A stretch of DNA of 64,000 nt from Psilocybe azurescens (taxonomy: Eukaryota; Basidiomycota; Agaricomycetes; Agaricales; Agrocybaceae): the NCBI GenBank assembly GCA_023853785.1, contig JAJIRX010000880.1, positions 124,001 to 188,000 of the forward strand, in the 5' to 3' direction. Each line of letters starts with the position of its first letter. The stretch's first letter is position 1. Shown in pieces: positions 1 through 11,062 of this stretch. Both the position numbers and the translations under genes were made by a program. Below the pieces are notes generated by a model. It did not search any database. It had not been told where the DNA came from and saw nothing but the letters and a program-made list of their open reading frames with translations.

Positions 1-549
1 ATCCGTGTTTCAAGTACTTCCCGTCTCACAAGCATTCGAACCGACTCCCTTCGTCGTTAAACCATCGATCACTGTAATCAGCCAGAACGAATTTCTCATT
101 CTCTCCTGGACCGGCGCTAGTACCTTGGGTCTCTTCATAACAGGGGATGGTGATCCAGTCAGAGGCACTCTCGAGTGGCCCAGCCATCCTGAAGCCATCT
201 GTACGTTTTCCTTGTACTAGATGTATCTCATTTCTCAGCGTGCTTTTCAGGTCTCGACTATCCATACATCACATCCCTCCTCCCGAACAACACCATCGAA
301 ATACATAGCGTCGATACGCAGGCGATCGTACAGGTTGTCGGCGCTCCCGGGCCATCCTCTTCGTCGCTGCCTTCCTCACCAAATAAACCCGATTCACATG
401 GTCGATCATCATCTATAAGCTCTAAGGGAGGAGGCGTCGACCTTCTCAAGCGTCTGACGCTGATTTCAAGCGTGTCGGGGTACTTGGTCCCCTCGACGCA
501 GAGGTCCGATAAAATGCGTACGGTGCCTGTAAAGCTTCTGCGAACTTAG
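1..549 (+). CDS. CNH-domain protein, Vps3/Vps39/TGFBRAP1-like (5' end outside window)
   Basis: The window opens inside this gene. One exon runs to 200, a 50-nt intron follows (201-250), and a second exon reads to a TAG at 547-549. The joined protein has the beta-strand style of a citron-homology (CNH) domain, with ILSWTGASTLGLFITGDG and, near the end, GYLVPSTQRSDKMR. These resemble the CNH part of endosomal tethering subunits (Vps3, Vps39/TGFBRAP1), which act at vacuole and endosome membranes. A Ser-rich linker lies at about 350-420. Family members normally continue after the CNH domain into clathrin-type repeats, and none follow here. The gene may therefore be cut short, and duplicated DNA begins soon after the stop. 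The family call rests on recognition of the motif style only. Confidence 0.5.
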
Positions 550-2605
550 AATTCTGAGTACACCAGTGGCACGGACGTCTGATATTGCCTCGCTCATTTC
601 CATATATAACTTTGATGAACATGTGTGCTTTGCTTCATACTGCATGCTTGAAAGCGTCAAAAATGGTATTGCTTGGATGAAGCAGCCTGCTATCGTCACT
701 GTCCCTTCTATAGCATAGATGGGCTGTTTCATCGATGAAAATTGCGTGTGTATGGTGCGCTCCGAGTTTCGAATTAAGAGTTGCAGAGTTGCAGAACTGG
801 ACACCGGCGTGCCATCCTACTGATGACTTTATATAGCGTGCACCAAGTTTGGCCCATCGATGTCAGTCCCTCCGATGCGTGGATTTCCTCATGTTTCAAA
901 GCCTGAGTACTCTCGGGAGACTTTCTTTCTTTGTCCATGCCAGCTTCTAGTACGAGGAAGGCGGTAATGTGACACAAACACATGGTCAGTCTGATACCAG
1001 TGCAGCATTTTCATAGCCTTGCCAATCTAACCATATTCCTTTGGCATGTGCTCTGCTATATAATTCATGATGGTCAATCGGCATTACTATGACCTCGACG
1101 AGTGCAATGTATGTGGCAACAAAGAGATTCCCAGATTCAGCTACCTTGAGCTTGATCACGGAATAACGGCGTACGCGCTACGCTTTAGCTACAACTTCGA
1201 AATTAACTTTCACAGCTCCATTTAGTTTACCCTTGCCTCAGACTTCGGTCGAAATAAACTACCGGGCTCAAGAGTTAAAAACATTGTATTTTAAGCGCTG
1301 GAAAAACGGTGAGAATACTCCTCTTATTACATACTAACTGAATCCATCTAGGCATGGGTATACAGCCTTATTTTGTCACCTCTATCGTATTTTGTCTAGA
1401 CCAGATAGAAGCAGATGGGCAGAATATTGTGCGTGCACGGTGTGTTTCAAACTTCGAACCAAGAGTTCAAGTTTAATCTCCAACTGTAAGCCTGGCGCTG
1501 CCCCTTTTCGTATTATCTTATCTTCGACATCTATACGCACGTGACCATGATCTCAACTTGACAGCTTTTCTCTTTCCTTTAACTTACGCATCGCATACAT
1601 CTGTAACCCAGTCAGTCGTTCAATCGATATATCGTGGTCTTGTCATTTTCCGCGTGACTTTCAGTGAGCTCTGTGACGACGGGCTTTCACCAACCAACAC
1701 AACCGTAGCACACTGTCCAATCGGATTTGGACTGGATGGCTTTGTTTTAAGCACATCAGATATGACCTGTTGATGCCGTTCCTCCGGTGCGTGGATTTCC
1801 TCATGTTTACACGCCTGACGAGCACCCTCGGGAGGCTTTCTTTCTTTGTCCCTGTCGACTTCTAGTACGAGGAAGGCTGTCATCGAAAACAAAAACATAG
1901 CCGATTTATGACATTGACTCTTCACAGCCTTGCTAATCCAAGTGTGTTCCTTTAACGCATGCTAATGGAAGGCTCTGCTGTTCGCTTCATGGAAGTCAGG
2001 CGAATCCAGTCAGGCGAATCCACTCTGGAAACGACGACTTCGAATGCGATGGCGGGACACCAGAGATTCTCCGGACTATTATTGATTTTAATAATATCTG
2101 TCTGTAGACCCGAATTGCGTGCTTAATTGACAAAATGTGTCAATTGTAGGGTCTATGCTGAATTGGTATGCTGACGCCACTCCGTTACGATCTTTTTGTA
2201 CGAGTTTAAAGCTGACTAGCACAATTTCTCCGTCCAATCGATCTTTTTTAGACGTACTCTCAACATCCGGTCCAAACCAATTTCCGACTTCAACAATACG
2301 GCCGTTGTTTTTTAGCGCTGAGAATGTGCACCTCGTGACTAAACACTATGTAGACATGCGTCACACACGTTGCTTCCTCTTCCAGACTGTCGATGCTTCG
2401 GCAATGGCTCGCACTGTGTTTAGGTTACCCTTATCGTATGTCTTCTCATACATTGGCACCTCTCCCGTCTCCGTACTGCATTGTTGGCAGCGAGGTTAAT
2501 TGATCGACCACTGAACTTCAGTTTTCATTACGCTACTGCCCCATTCGTATTCTGTGAACAAGCCCTTTCGCGACATTGCATCGACTGCTACGGTCCATCA
2601 TTACT

Positions 2606-2611
2606 TATAAA
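2606..2611 (+). promoter_or_regulatory. TATA box of TPR gene A
   Basis: TATAAA lies 183 bp upstream of the ATG at 2794. An equivalent element occurs at the matching place in the other two units, so each copy kept its own core promoter. Confidence 0.5.
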
Positions 2612-2793
2612 GACGGCCACCCATTCATTCTCTCACCCAAAGTTACACGCTATTCGAATCTTCCACTATACTTGACCTACCACTTGAAAGTTTAGGTTAG
2701 TTCCATCTTCTGTATAGCTCATCTTCGATTTTTACTAACTCGTACCCATTTATGCGATATTTGCAATAGTTTTCATTGCTATACGACTCCAAC

Positions 2794-3947
2794 ATGCCCG
2801 GCTGCTGGACTTCTTTCTTGGACTTCTTTCGCAGGGATCCATCCCACAAGCAATTTAAAGAAGCGAAGAAACTATACGCCAAGTTCGAAGCATCGAATGG
2901 ACAAGATCTCAAGGCCCTCAATGAGTCTCTGGCGACTTTCGAGTTGGCTCTCAACAATCGCCGTAAAAGCAAGGACGGAGTTCCCCATCCTGACCTTGAT
3001 ATTACCCTCACCACTTACGCGTCCGTGCTCTGGAAGCGCTACGAGGCTAAGAAATCTCCGTCGGATCTTCATAAAGTCATCGAACTGGACGAAGAGGCGT
3101 ACACCCTGTGGGAGAACACGGACCCTGCTTCCAGGCCAACTGACTACGCCAATCTTCTCTTTGACCTAGGGAATGCTTATTACAGTCAGTACGAAGCAAA
3201 CCACAAGCTCTCGGGAATGTTGGAGAAAGCTATCGAGAAGTACGAGAAGCTGACGAACGAAACCGACATCGAAAACCGAAGGAAAGGTCTGGTGAAACTA
3301 GGCATGGCGTTCACGACCTGGTGTGACGACGAAGATATCAACAAGACCGCCCAGCAGAAGGCGACAAGACTCGACAGCGCAATTACGTACCTTCTTAAAG
3401 CTGTGGACCATGACGGCGGAAGGGAAACGACGGCAACATTAACACGCTCTGATACGACTCAGCAACAAGGCCTCTTGCACCTCGCGATGGCCTACTATTT
3501 ACGTTTTCAAGACCGCAGGAGACGAGTCGACTTAGATGCTGCAATCGAATCGAATCAAAAGCTCTCAAAATAATAACAGAAAGCAGCGGAGACTACGTTT
3601 ACTGTCTGTTTGACCTCGCACAGCAACTTTTCGCCAAATATGAATACGAGCAGGGAAGGAGAAGCACAGGCGAATACCGACTGGGAGAGTGGCTCGATGT
3701 TGAATTGAAGGCGAATAAAGGTGCCAAAGAGCTAAAGGAGGCAGAGGAGTCACTGGAGAAAGCATTAAAGACTCTTGGTGTTGGTTCCGATGTGAGGTTG
3801 AAAACAGATATGCAGAACCTTCTAGCAACGGTGCAGGAGCACATTCAGAGCCTTAGCAAGAGTCCTTCCAGAAATGCGAGCTCGCAAAACCTAGCTCAAG
3901 CTAATCCGGTGGCCACAGCGTCTCTTCAGGACGCCAGCCCGACGTAG
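2794..3947 (+). CDS. TPR-like helical-repeat protein, paralogue A (one frameshift)
   Basis: Intronless, about 384 residues if one missing base is supplied. It starts at the ATG after TCCAAC, a context shared by paralogues A and C. The protein opens with a Trp/Phe-rich stretch (MPGCWTSFLDFFRRDP). Helical repeats of TPR/SEL1 style follow: FELALNNRR, HKVIELDEEAYTLWE, LLFDLGNAYYSQY, AIEKYEKLTNETD. The tail is rich in Ser, Asn and Ala. Frame 1 stops at about 3571, while the conserved continuation (GDYVYCLFDLAQQLF) is in the next frame. One base is missing near the A-run at 3557-3560. No splice sites can bridge this without losing the conserved LDAAI helix. Function is unknown. TPR proteins usually act as protein-binding scaffolds, and nothing catalytic is visible. 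Confidence 0.7.
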
Positions 3948-4693
3948 TAGTCGACATGTTTGTTAGCCCTTTTCCGATTTGTTGACCTCGAATTTGCGGA
4001 TTGGTTTTGGCAAAATTTTCACTGTTTATAGAAATGCTTCATATCTTTTGCTATTTAGGATACTTTTGATAGGCTCTCTCCTGTATCTGTTTTGCATACT
4101 ATGTCAACCATGGGCCCATAATCCACCTCTCACAACCACAATGACGCGCTGATAACGTGATATGCCGATCCGCCGTCGACTACTAACACAAACAAGCAGC
4201 ATACTCATCATGAACTCGCTCTGCGATATGTACTCCTACGAGTGATGTATGGGTGGCAAAGAGATTCCCACATCCAGCTGCCTTGAGTTTGGTCACGGAA
4301 ATAACGGCGTACGCGCTACCCTTTAGCTATAACTTCGAAATTAACTTTCACAACTCCGTTTAATTTACCCTTGCCGCAGACTTCGGTCGAGATGAACTAC
4401 CGCGCTTAAAAGTTGAAAACGTTGCAATTTAAGCGCTGGAAAACGGTGAGAACACTCCTCTTATTACATACTATCAACTGAATCCATCTAGGCATGCGTC
4501 CGACACGTTGCCTCTTCGACTATTCTGGAATCCGGACGCATTGGAACTAGTGAAAGTAGAGGTCTGTCGTCCTTTTCTCTCTCATCTTGGTATTTCTCCG
4601 GAGTCCGAACCTCATTGTCCGCAGCGAGGATGACTGATCGACATGCTCTTGTCTCTTGCCCCACAGCATTGCATCGACGGCGTCAGACCATCG

Positions 4694-4699
4694 TATAAA
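4694..4699 (+). promoter_or_regulatory. TATA box of TPR gene B
   Basis: TATAAA lies 171 bp upstream of the ATG at 4870, matching the placement in unit A. Confidence 0.5.
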
Positions 4700-4869
4700 G
4701 GCAACCTGTCCGGTCTCTGATATCGAAAGTTATACGTTACGCTTCTCTCCTCCCCAAGTCAATTGACGACACCGCACTCGGCAGTTTAGGTTAGCTTCTT
4801 CCTCTCTGCGGTTTATTCTGATTTTTGACCTATTCATTATGTCGACAGGTTTATTGCTACGTTTCCAAC

Positions 4870-6039
4870 ATGTCTAGCTGGTGGTCATCTTTTTGGATAT
4901 CTTTCTGTGGTTTGGAATGGATCCTTCCGATAAACAATTCGCTCAAGCAAAGGCACTATATGCCGAATTCTTGGCGTCGAATCGAAAGGACTTCAAGGCT
5001 CTCAATGGCTCTCTAGCCAATTTTGAGTTGGCTCTCAACAATCGCCGTGAAGGCAAGGACGGACGCCCCCATCCTGATCTTGAAACCACTCTCAGCACTT
5101 ACGCATCCGTGCTCTGGACACGCTACGAGGAAAAGAAATCGCTTTCGGATCTTCATAAAGTCATCGAGCTGGATGAAGAGGCGTGCACCCTGTGGGAGAC
5201 CATCATGGACCCTGCCTCCAAGCCATCTAACCACGCCAACCTTTTCCTGGATCTCGGAAATGCGTATTTCAACCAATATCATAGAAATCTCACCTCCTCG
5301 GAATTGTTGGAAAAGGCTATCGAGAAGTATGAGAAGCTGCGGGTAGAGACCGATGTCCAAAGGCGAAGAAAGGGTCTGCTGAAATTAGCCGTCGCGTTCT
5401 GGACCTGGTACGAGGATGACGAAATCCGGAAGACCTCCCAACTAAAGACTCAAAGACTTGACGATGCGATTGCGTATCTGCACCAGGCTCTGGAAGCGGA
5501 CGGGAGGGGAGATACTCTTAGAACGACCAGAAGATGTCGACGGGGATCAGAGGGAAAGCCTTTTCAACCTTGCGATTGTGTATTATGCGCGGTATAAAGA
5601 CCGCAAGGACCGAAGCGACTTGGATGCAGCAATTGGATACAATCGGAAAGCTCGCAAAGCTATGACCAGCAGCAACAGAAACTACGTGTACTGCATATAT
5701 GACCTTGCAGAACAACTTTTCATCCAATACCAGCACGAACAGGGACCGAAAGACAAAGGCGAAGTTTGGAAAGAACAGTGGCTCAATGCTAATATGGAGG
5801 CAGGGAAAGGTGAAAAGGAGTTACGGGAGGCACGAATGGCTTTGGAGGAGGTTTTGGGAGATGAGATGAATTCGGATGATGGCTTGACTTCAAACGCGCA
5901 GAAGCTTCTGGGAGTGGTGAAGCAGCACATGGATGGCCTTAGTAAGAATGCCTCCAGAAACGCTAGTTCCGCCACTCTAGCGGGTGATTCAGGGTCCTCG
6001 ATGTCTCCCCGGATCTCCAGCACGAGCACGACGAAGTAG
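4870..6039 (+). CDS. TPR-like helical-repeat protein, paralogue B (two compensating frameshifts)
   Basis: Closest relative of paralogue A, about 389 residues. The homologous ATG at 4870 (MSSWWSSF) is out of frame with the body. One base is missing at the T-run 4890-4894, after which the body reads on as FLDIFLWFGMDPSDKQF. A second shift lies near the G-runs at 5502-5509, where one base appears extra. The conserved RESLFNLAIVYYARYKDRK then continues in the original frame to the TAG at 6037-6039. The two shifts cancel, so the gene length stays a multiple of three. Repeats match paralogue A almost helix for helix (FELALNNRREGKDGRPHPDL, HKVIELDEEACTLWE, AIEKYEKLRVETD). Function is unknown. Confidence 0.7.
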
Positions 6040-6348
6040 TTGACACCCCTGATATACCCTTTTTGGTTATTTTTTGGACCCTTTTTCTGAGGTCGATTTT
6101 TTTTTGTCTTCGGGATTTTCATATATTTTACTGCTTAGGGTACCCTTTTAGCTGTCCTATGTATTCTCTGCAACCACTAGTTTGCTGTATATTATGTATG
6201 TTAGACTTAAGTCTTACTCATGTGTCTTGGAAAATGAGCTGCGTTCTAGCCAAACAACGTGATGTGCCGGACAGTCGCCGGTGAATCTTATTGGATTTGA
6301 AATATTCAGTCCCGACTAGTCTCGTCCCCAGTCGTGTAGTGGTTCTTA

Positions 6349-6543
6349 CAGTGCCTTGCATAGAAGTTTGCAACGCAGAAGTAGCAAATGTTGTTTGTAC
6401 TTGTAAATTGATGTGACAATTTATCAGCGACGGAACAACATTGATGTGGGCAAAGGGGAAATTGTGACAATCTGGAGTCACGGCAAAATCGAAACAAATA
6501 AGATTTGCTACTTTCGCATTGCAAACTTTTATGCAAGGCACTG
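6349..6543. mobile_element. MITE with long terminal inverted repeats, TA-flanked
   Basis: A 195-bp element with inverted ends of about 50 bp. The left end starts CAGTGCCTTGCATAGAAG; the right end is its complement, ending CAAGGCACTG. TA dinucleotides flank both sides (6347-6348 and 6544-6545). CAGTGCCTTGC-type ends with TA target duplication are characteristic of Tc1/mariner elements. There is no coding capacity, so it is a non-autonomous miniature element. It sits just before the relic that opens duplication unit C. Confidence 0.8.
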
Positions 6544-6566
6544 TAATCGAGTAATTGAATGATTCT

Positions 6567-6680
6567 TGTTTCAACTGCTTCCAGTCTCACAATCATTCAA
6601 GGCTACTCCTTTCGCCATTTCTTGAAATGCCGCTGCCTCGCTCGTTTCAATTATAACTTCAGTGAACATGTAGGATTCGC
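6567..6680 (+). pseudogene. Relic of the CNH-domain gene 3' region
   Basis: About 55 bp resembles the coding exon at 5-58 (the segment encoding FQVLPVSQAFEPTPF) at roughly three quarters identity. It is followed immediately by DNA homologous to 583-640, downstream of the CNH gene stop. Most of the coding sequence is deleted, so it cannot encode a CNH domain. It shows that the duplicated unit originally included the end of the CNH gene. Confidence 0.65.
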
Positions 6681-7622
6681 CCGCATACGACATGCTCGCA
6701 AATGTCAGGGACCTTGCCGCTCGTAAGAGGTATACAGCCTAATTTTGTCACCTGTGTCGTCTTCTGTCTAGCCCAGATAGAAGCAGATGGGCAGAATTGT
6801 GCGTGTACGGTGTGTCTCAAACTTTGAACCAAGAGCTCAAGATGTCTAGTCCCCAACCAACACAACAGCACACTGTCGTGTCATCCAATCGGATTTGGAC
6901 TGGACGGCTTTTGTTTCACGCACATCAGATAGACCTCCAGTGCGTGGATTTCCTCATGTTTAAACGTCTGACGAGCACCCTCTGGAGGCTTTCTTTGTTT
7001 GTCCCTGTCAGCTTCTAGTACGAGGAAGGCTGTCATAGAAACAAAAACATGCCGATTTTATGACATTGACGCTTCATAGACGTGCTAATTCAAGTATGTT
7101 CCTTTAATGGAAGGCTCTGCTGTTCGCTTCATGGAAGTTACTCTGGAAACAACGACACTGTATGCTGAATTGGTATGTCGACGCTACTCCGTTACAATCT
7201 TTTTGTACGTGTTCAAAGTTGACTAGCACAACTTCTCCGTTCAATCGACCTTTCTTAGATCTACTCCCAATATCCGGTCCAAATTACTTTCCGACTTCGA
7301 CAATACGACCGTTGCTTTTAAGCGCTGAAGCACAGTGAGAATGTGCGCCTCGTGCACATACTCATTCAATCTATTTAGAAATGCATCACACACGTTGCTG
7401 CTTCTACAACTATTTCGATGCCCCGGTGGTGGTTCGCATAACGTTTAGGCTGCCTTTTTCATCTGGGTTGACATTTCTCCGTTGTCCGTACCGCATTGTC
7501 GGCCGCGAGGATAATTGATCGACATGTTTCTGTGTCTGAGCACCGGCTTTCATTAAGCTACAACCCCATTCGTGTTCTGTGAGCAACCTCTTCGCAGCAT
7601 TGCATTTATTTCGACCGACCAT

Positions 7623-7630
7623 TATATAAG
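7623..7630 (+). promoter_or_regulatory. TATA box of TPR gene C
   Basis: TATATAAG lies 193 bp upstream of the ATG at 7823, in the same relative place as in units A and B. Confidence 0.45.
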
Positions 7631-7822
7631 GTGGACTACTCATCCATTCACTCTCAGACCGAAAGCTACACGTTACCTGATTCTTCCCCAAACCTACTTA
7701 TTGACACTACCCCCTTGAAAAAGTGGGTTACTTCTATCATCTCTGCTGTTTATCCTGGATCCTGACTCATTTATACCCATCCAGGCGACATCTGCGATAA
7801 TCTTCATTACTACAACTCCAAC

Positions 7823-8951
7823 ATGGCCCTCTGGTCCTCGTTCTTGGACATCTTTCCTTGGTTTCGCGAAGATCCCTCTTTCAAGCTATTCAATCAGGCT
7901 ACAGAGGCTTTCGAACAATACATATCTACTGAAAATTTGGAAGATCTCGATACTGCTTTATCAAATTTTCATTTGGCTCTCGCCAGTCGTCGTAAAACCA
8001 GAGACGACCGCGCATACTTTAGCCTCGAGGACATCCTCACTCATTACGCAGATGCGCTTTGGACGCATTACGATAAAAAAGAAGTTCGTGGCGAATCTGG
8101 ACAAAGTCATCAAGTTGGACGAGGAGGTCTGCTCTATTTGGGAGCAACGGGACGAGACCACGAGGCCGACGCAATATCCGAAAAAAACTCCTTGATCTTG
8201 GAAACGCTTACTTCATTCAGTATAGCGAAGCAGGTTTATCGGCAGACTTATTTGCGAAAGCAATCGAGAAGTACGACAAGCTACTCAACGGGAAGCTCCA
8301 GATATCGGGCGACATACGCAGGAAGGGTCTCATGAAGTATGGGGTTGCACTGACGACCTGGTGCGATAAGCAGAAAGAAGATCGCATGGCGCCTCAGACG
8401 AAGCAACGACTGGACGAAGGAATTTCATACATGGAGCAAGCTCTGAATATGAACATTGAGGAGAGAACCAACTCGGCGGAGCCGAGGCACAAACGACACG
8501 CGAAATATGCCTTTTCAATCTCGCCATTGCTCACTACAAGCGCTATAACGACGAAGACTCGATTGCTGAGCTCGATAAGGCTATTGGATACAATCAAAAA
8601 ATGCTTGGCCTAATATCGAACGATCACGCCGATTTCGTCTATTGCAAGTTTGACCTAGCACAGCAGCTTTTTGCCAAGTATAATCACGAAAGATTACTAC
8701 CCGACACTCCAAATCTGCTTGATACACAATCGAGGGAGAGCAGGGATCTTGGAAGGTTGATGAAGGTGAAGAATTATGCGAACGACTTGTTGGAGCAGAT
8801 CAAGGGAAGGACTGAGATGGAGATAGACTTGATGAGGCTCTTGGATACGGTGGAGCAGCATCATAGCAGTAGTGTCAGCAGGCACTCGTCCAGAGAAGGG
8901 TCAATGGCTCGTGCAGCCGGAAGTGGGAGCTCGAATGGTTCCCATGCTTAA
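7823..8951 (+). CDS. TPR-like helical-repeat protein, paralogue C (two frameshifts)
   Basis: The most diverged paralogue, about 376 residues after adding two missing bases. The start MALWSSFLDIFPWFREDPSF aligns with the openings of A and B. The first shift falls at the A-run 8075-8080 (YDKK, then FVANLDKVIKLDEEVCSIWE in the next frame). The second falls at about 8450-8480, after MEQALNMNIEE, and the conserved REICLFNLAIAHYKRYNDED continues one frame on. The end (FVYCKFDLAQQLFAKY, then a Ser/Gly-rich tail) is conserved. Each shift lacks one base, and the first is at a six-A run. The downstream frames remain conserved, which argues for recent damage or consensus error rather than old decay. Confidence 0.65.
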
Positions 8952-10532
8952 TCGGTATGCTGTCTTTTTTTGCTATGTTCATCTTTCAAGTGGACTGGAA
9001 CCCTTGAAAGAAGTTACGTTCACGTTTACTCCCAGATACCTTTTTGTGTACGATTTGTTGCTCCTATACTACGCATCTCTATTGATGTCTTTCCGATTTC
9101 TCAATACATACTTCTACTCGTTCTTTTCAACAATGTTGGATACTGAACTCCCTATCTATCACTGACTGTAGTTCAGTGGTAGAACATCGGCATATATAGC
9201 TCTAGTTCGTGACCGGAAAGCGCGTCGCGCTAGGCTGTGCTACACCTTCACTTGGTCTTAGACGCGTGACAACATGATATGCCGATGTTCCGCTGGCCAG
9301 CTCTGTCTACCAATCCAACCTTTGAACTTGGATTTAACATCTTTTCTGCACGCCTTCACAGACTTCCTCGGCTTCATACTTACCCTTCGGGTATTCTCTA
9401 TGATATAGGTGGTCAAGATGGCTGTGAATTTGCAACATTACCATTGACGAAGGTCGTTGTATGCTAACCTCCTCAATCCGAGGGTACGAATGTGTATCTA
9501 TTCCTGTATCTTCTGAATGACGTTGCTAAACTGACCTTTACAGAGCAGCTTCTGGCCGAGCGTGATCGAGTATAGCAGAATCGGATTGCGCAATTGGCGG
9601 TACTTTTATCTCTTCGGTGGACTGCGAGGTAGCCTTCAGACTTCTCGCTTCATTTTGCGAATTGTCAAGATAGGTACCACGCACGACCGATGGTGCTTTT
9701 TCTAGCTCTCTTGAGATATGATTGCTTCACGCATTTCAGCCTTGTCAATGGATATATATTGTACTTCGGAACTTCATTCACAAAACGGAACTGGATCTCC
9801 CACTTGTGTCGGGGTTGGGAAGCAGATCTTCAATCCTGTATAGCCCTCCGGCCCCGACCCCCTCCTCGACATATCGTTGTACCTATCAGACAATGCCGCA
9901 AATTCTCGGCTGAGACTCACCTGCCCCCCCGTGGAGGACCGCTTCTGGCTCTTGTTCTGGGTAGACGGATGATGGGTATGTGAGAGGGCAGGTTGGAATT
10001 ACTAAACTCTGACTTAGTTTGGGCCACATCAGGAAGGCTACAGGAGTGCCGGACATTCGAAGAAAGCTCTTTGGCTGTCGAGCGGATATGGGCATTGTGT
10101 TTAGGGCTTCCAAACTTTCAATGGTGGATGGGCCGTCAGCGCGTTAGCCTTGTGGGCTTTCGATACTATTTGACCTGTGTTTCAGATCTTCAGTCTGGTG
10201 CATTTGTTTGTCCTCGGAGAAGTTGAAGGTCCTGGTCAATTACGATTCCGTCGAGGAATGCTAGACAACCTTAAGGATGAGAAATCCAACCCCAAGCCTT
10301 TAAAGATTTACGAACGAGGCGAGACAAACAATTTTTCACTGATGACTATACCGTCGAGGCACTCTCTTTGCAGGAGACGGCAAACTTACAATCAAACACA
10401 CGAAGTAAACCGTCACACTAGATGCTTTGAAATTGAAGCCGCGCGTAAGGTATAACTAATGTTACATGAATATACAGCGAAGATGAAGGAGAAAGAAAGC
10501 AAATAAAATAAGACAAGATCCCCAAGAATGAA
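8952..10532. other. Gene-poor stretch between TPR gene C and H2A
   Basis: No convincing gene on either strand. A tRNA-like D-arm (GTTCAGTGGTAGAAC) occurs at about 9172-9186, but the rest does not fold as a tRNA. Short open frames at 9690-10455 show no recognisable motif and are interrupted. Confidence 0.5.
9182..9290. repeat. Perfect 14-bp inverted repeat
   Basis: GAACATCGGCATAT at 9182-9195 is exactly complementary to ATATGCCGATGTTC at 9277-9290, with an 81-bp spacer. Relatives of the right arm (TGATATGCCGAT and TGATGTGCCGGA) also lie downstream of TPR genes A (about 4158) and B (about 6260). The right arm therefore appears to be part of the 3' flank of the duplicated unit. Confidence 0.5.
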
Positions 10533-11062
10533 TTAGGCCTCCTGGCTCTCCTTCTTGCCCTTTCCTGTCTTCGTTGGCAGGAGTTCGGGGGCAATGTGGG
10601 GGACGACACCACCCTGGGAGATGACAACGTCACCGAGGAGCTTCCCAAGTCTGAAGAGATGAAGGTCAACGAAAGGAAAAGATGAATAGAAAGGATAACG
10701 CACTCCTCATCGTTGCGGATGGCGAGTTGAAGATGACGGGGCACGATACGGTGCTTCTTGTTATCGCGGGCGGCGTTGCCAGCAAGCTCGAGAATCTCAG
10801 CAGCGAGGTATTCAAGGACGGCGGCGAGATAAACTGAAGACAAAAAATGGGTAAGTTGGACAGAAAAAAGCGAAAAGGATAAAGACGGACCAGGTGCACC
10901 AGCTCCGACGCGCTGAGCGTAGTTACCCTTCTTAAGGAGACGATGGACACGACCGACGGGGAATTGTAGACCAGCTTTGGCGGAGCGGGACTGGGACTTA
11001 GAGGTGGAGTCACCACCGGCGGCCTTGCCAGACTTTGATTTTCCGCTAACTTTGCCAGACAT
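10533..11062 (-). CDS. Histone H2A
   Basis: Three exons (11062-10891, 10833-10704, 10650-10533) join without interruption into 139 residues, the usual fungal H2A length. The fold is unmistakable: [59 protein letters not shown] and [20 protein letters not shown]. The tail ends KESQEA, with the SQ motif phosphorylated in DNA-damage signalling. Yeast-type H2A carries this feature, combining canonical H2A and H2A.X roles. The gene diverges from H2B across a 304-bp shared promoter, the common fungal arrangement that balances H2A and H2B supply in S phase. The stop is the TAA complementary to 10533-10535. Confidence 0.97.

Larger units (their letters stand above)
829..3947 (+). repeat. Segmental duplication unit A (upstream block plus TPR gene A)
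   Basis: First of three related units. About 2 kb of non-coding DNA precedes the TPR gene and contains blocks found again in the other units. A block of about 105 bp at 863-969 recurs at 1773-1882 and 6926-7037. A block at about 1119-1350 (AACGGCGTACGCGCTA) recurs at 4256-4500. The block at about 2137-2450 recurs at about 7158-7480. Unit A thus carries the first block twice. Apart from these repeats, no gene is visible in 550-2793. Confidence 0.75.
4256..6039 (+). repeat. Segmental duplication unit B
   Basis: Second unit, with the shortest upstream block (about 0.6 kb). Positions 4256-4500 match 1119-1350 closely, and 4500-4869 matches the region just upstream of the other two TPR genes, including the TATA box. 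The first repeat block seen in units A and C is absent, so this unit is internally deleted or was duplicated with different endpoints. Confidence 0.75.
6567..8951 (+). repeat. Segmental duplication unit C
   Basis: Third unit. It opens with a degenerate copy of window positions 5-58 (the CNH gene coding exon) at 6567-6622. This is joined directly to DNA matching about 583-640, so about 520 bp of the source has been lost. It continues with blocks matching 1350-1480, 1680-1882 and 2137-2675 before TPR gene C. Confidence 0.75.

Noticed and set aside
9168..9250. tRNA gene suggested by GTTCAGTGGTAGAAC
   Set aside because: The D-arm is perfect, but the anticodon stem does not pair and no T-arm with a TTCGANTC loop follows, so it is at most a tRNA-derived fragment.
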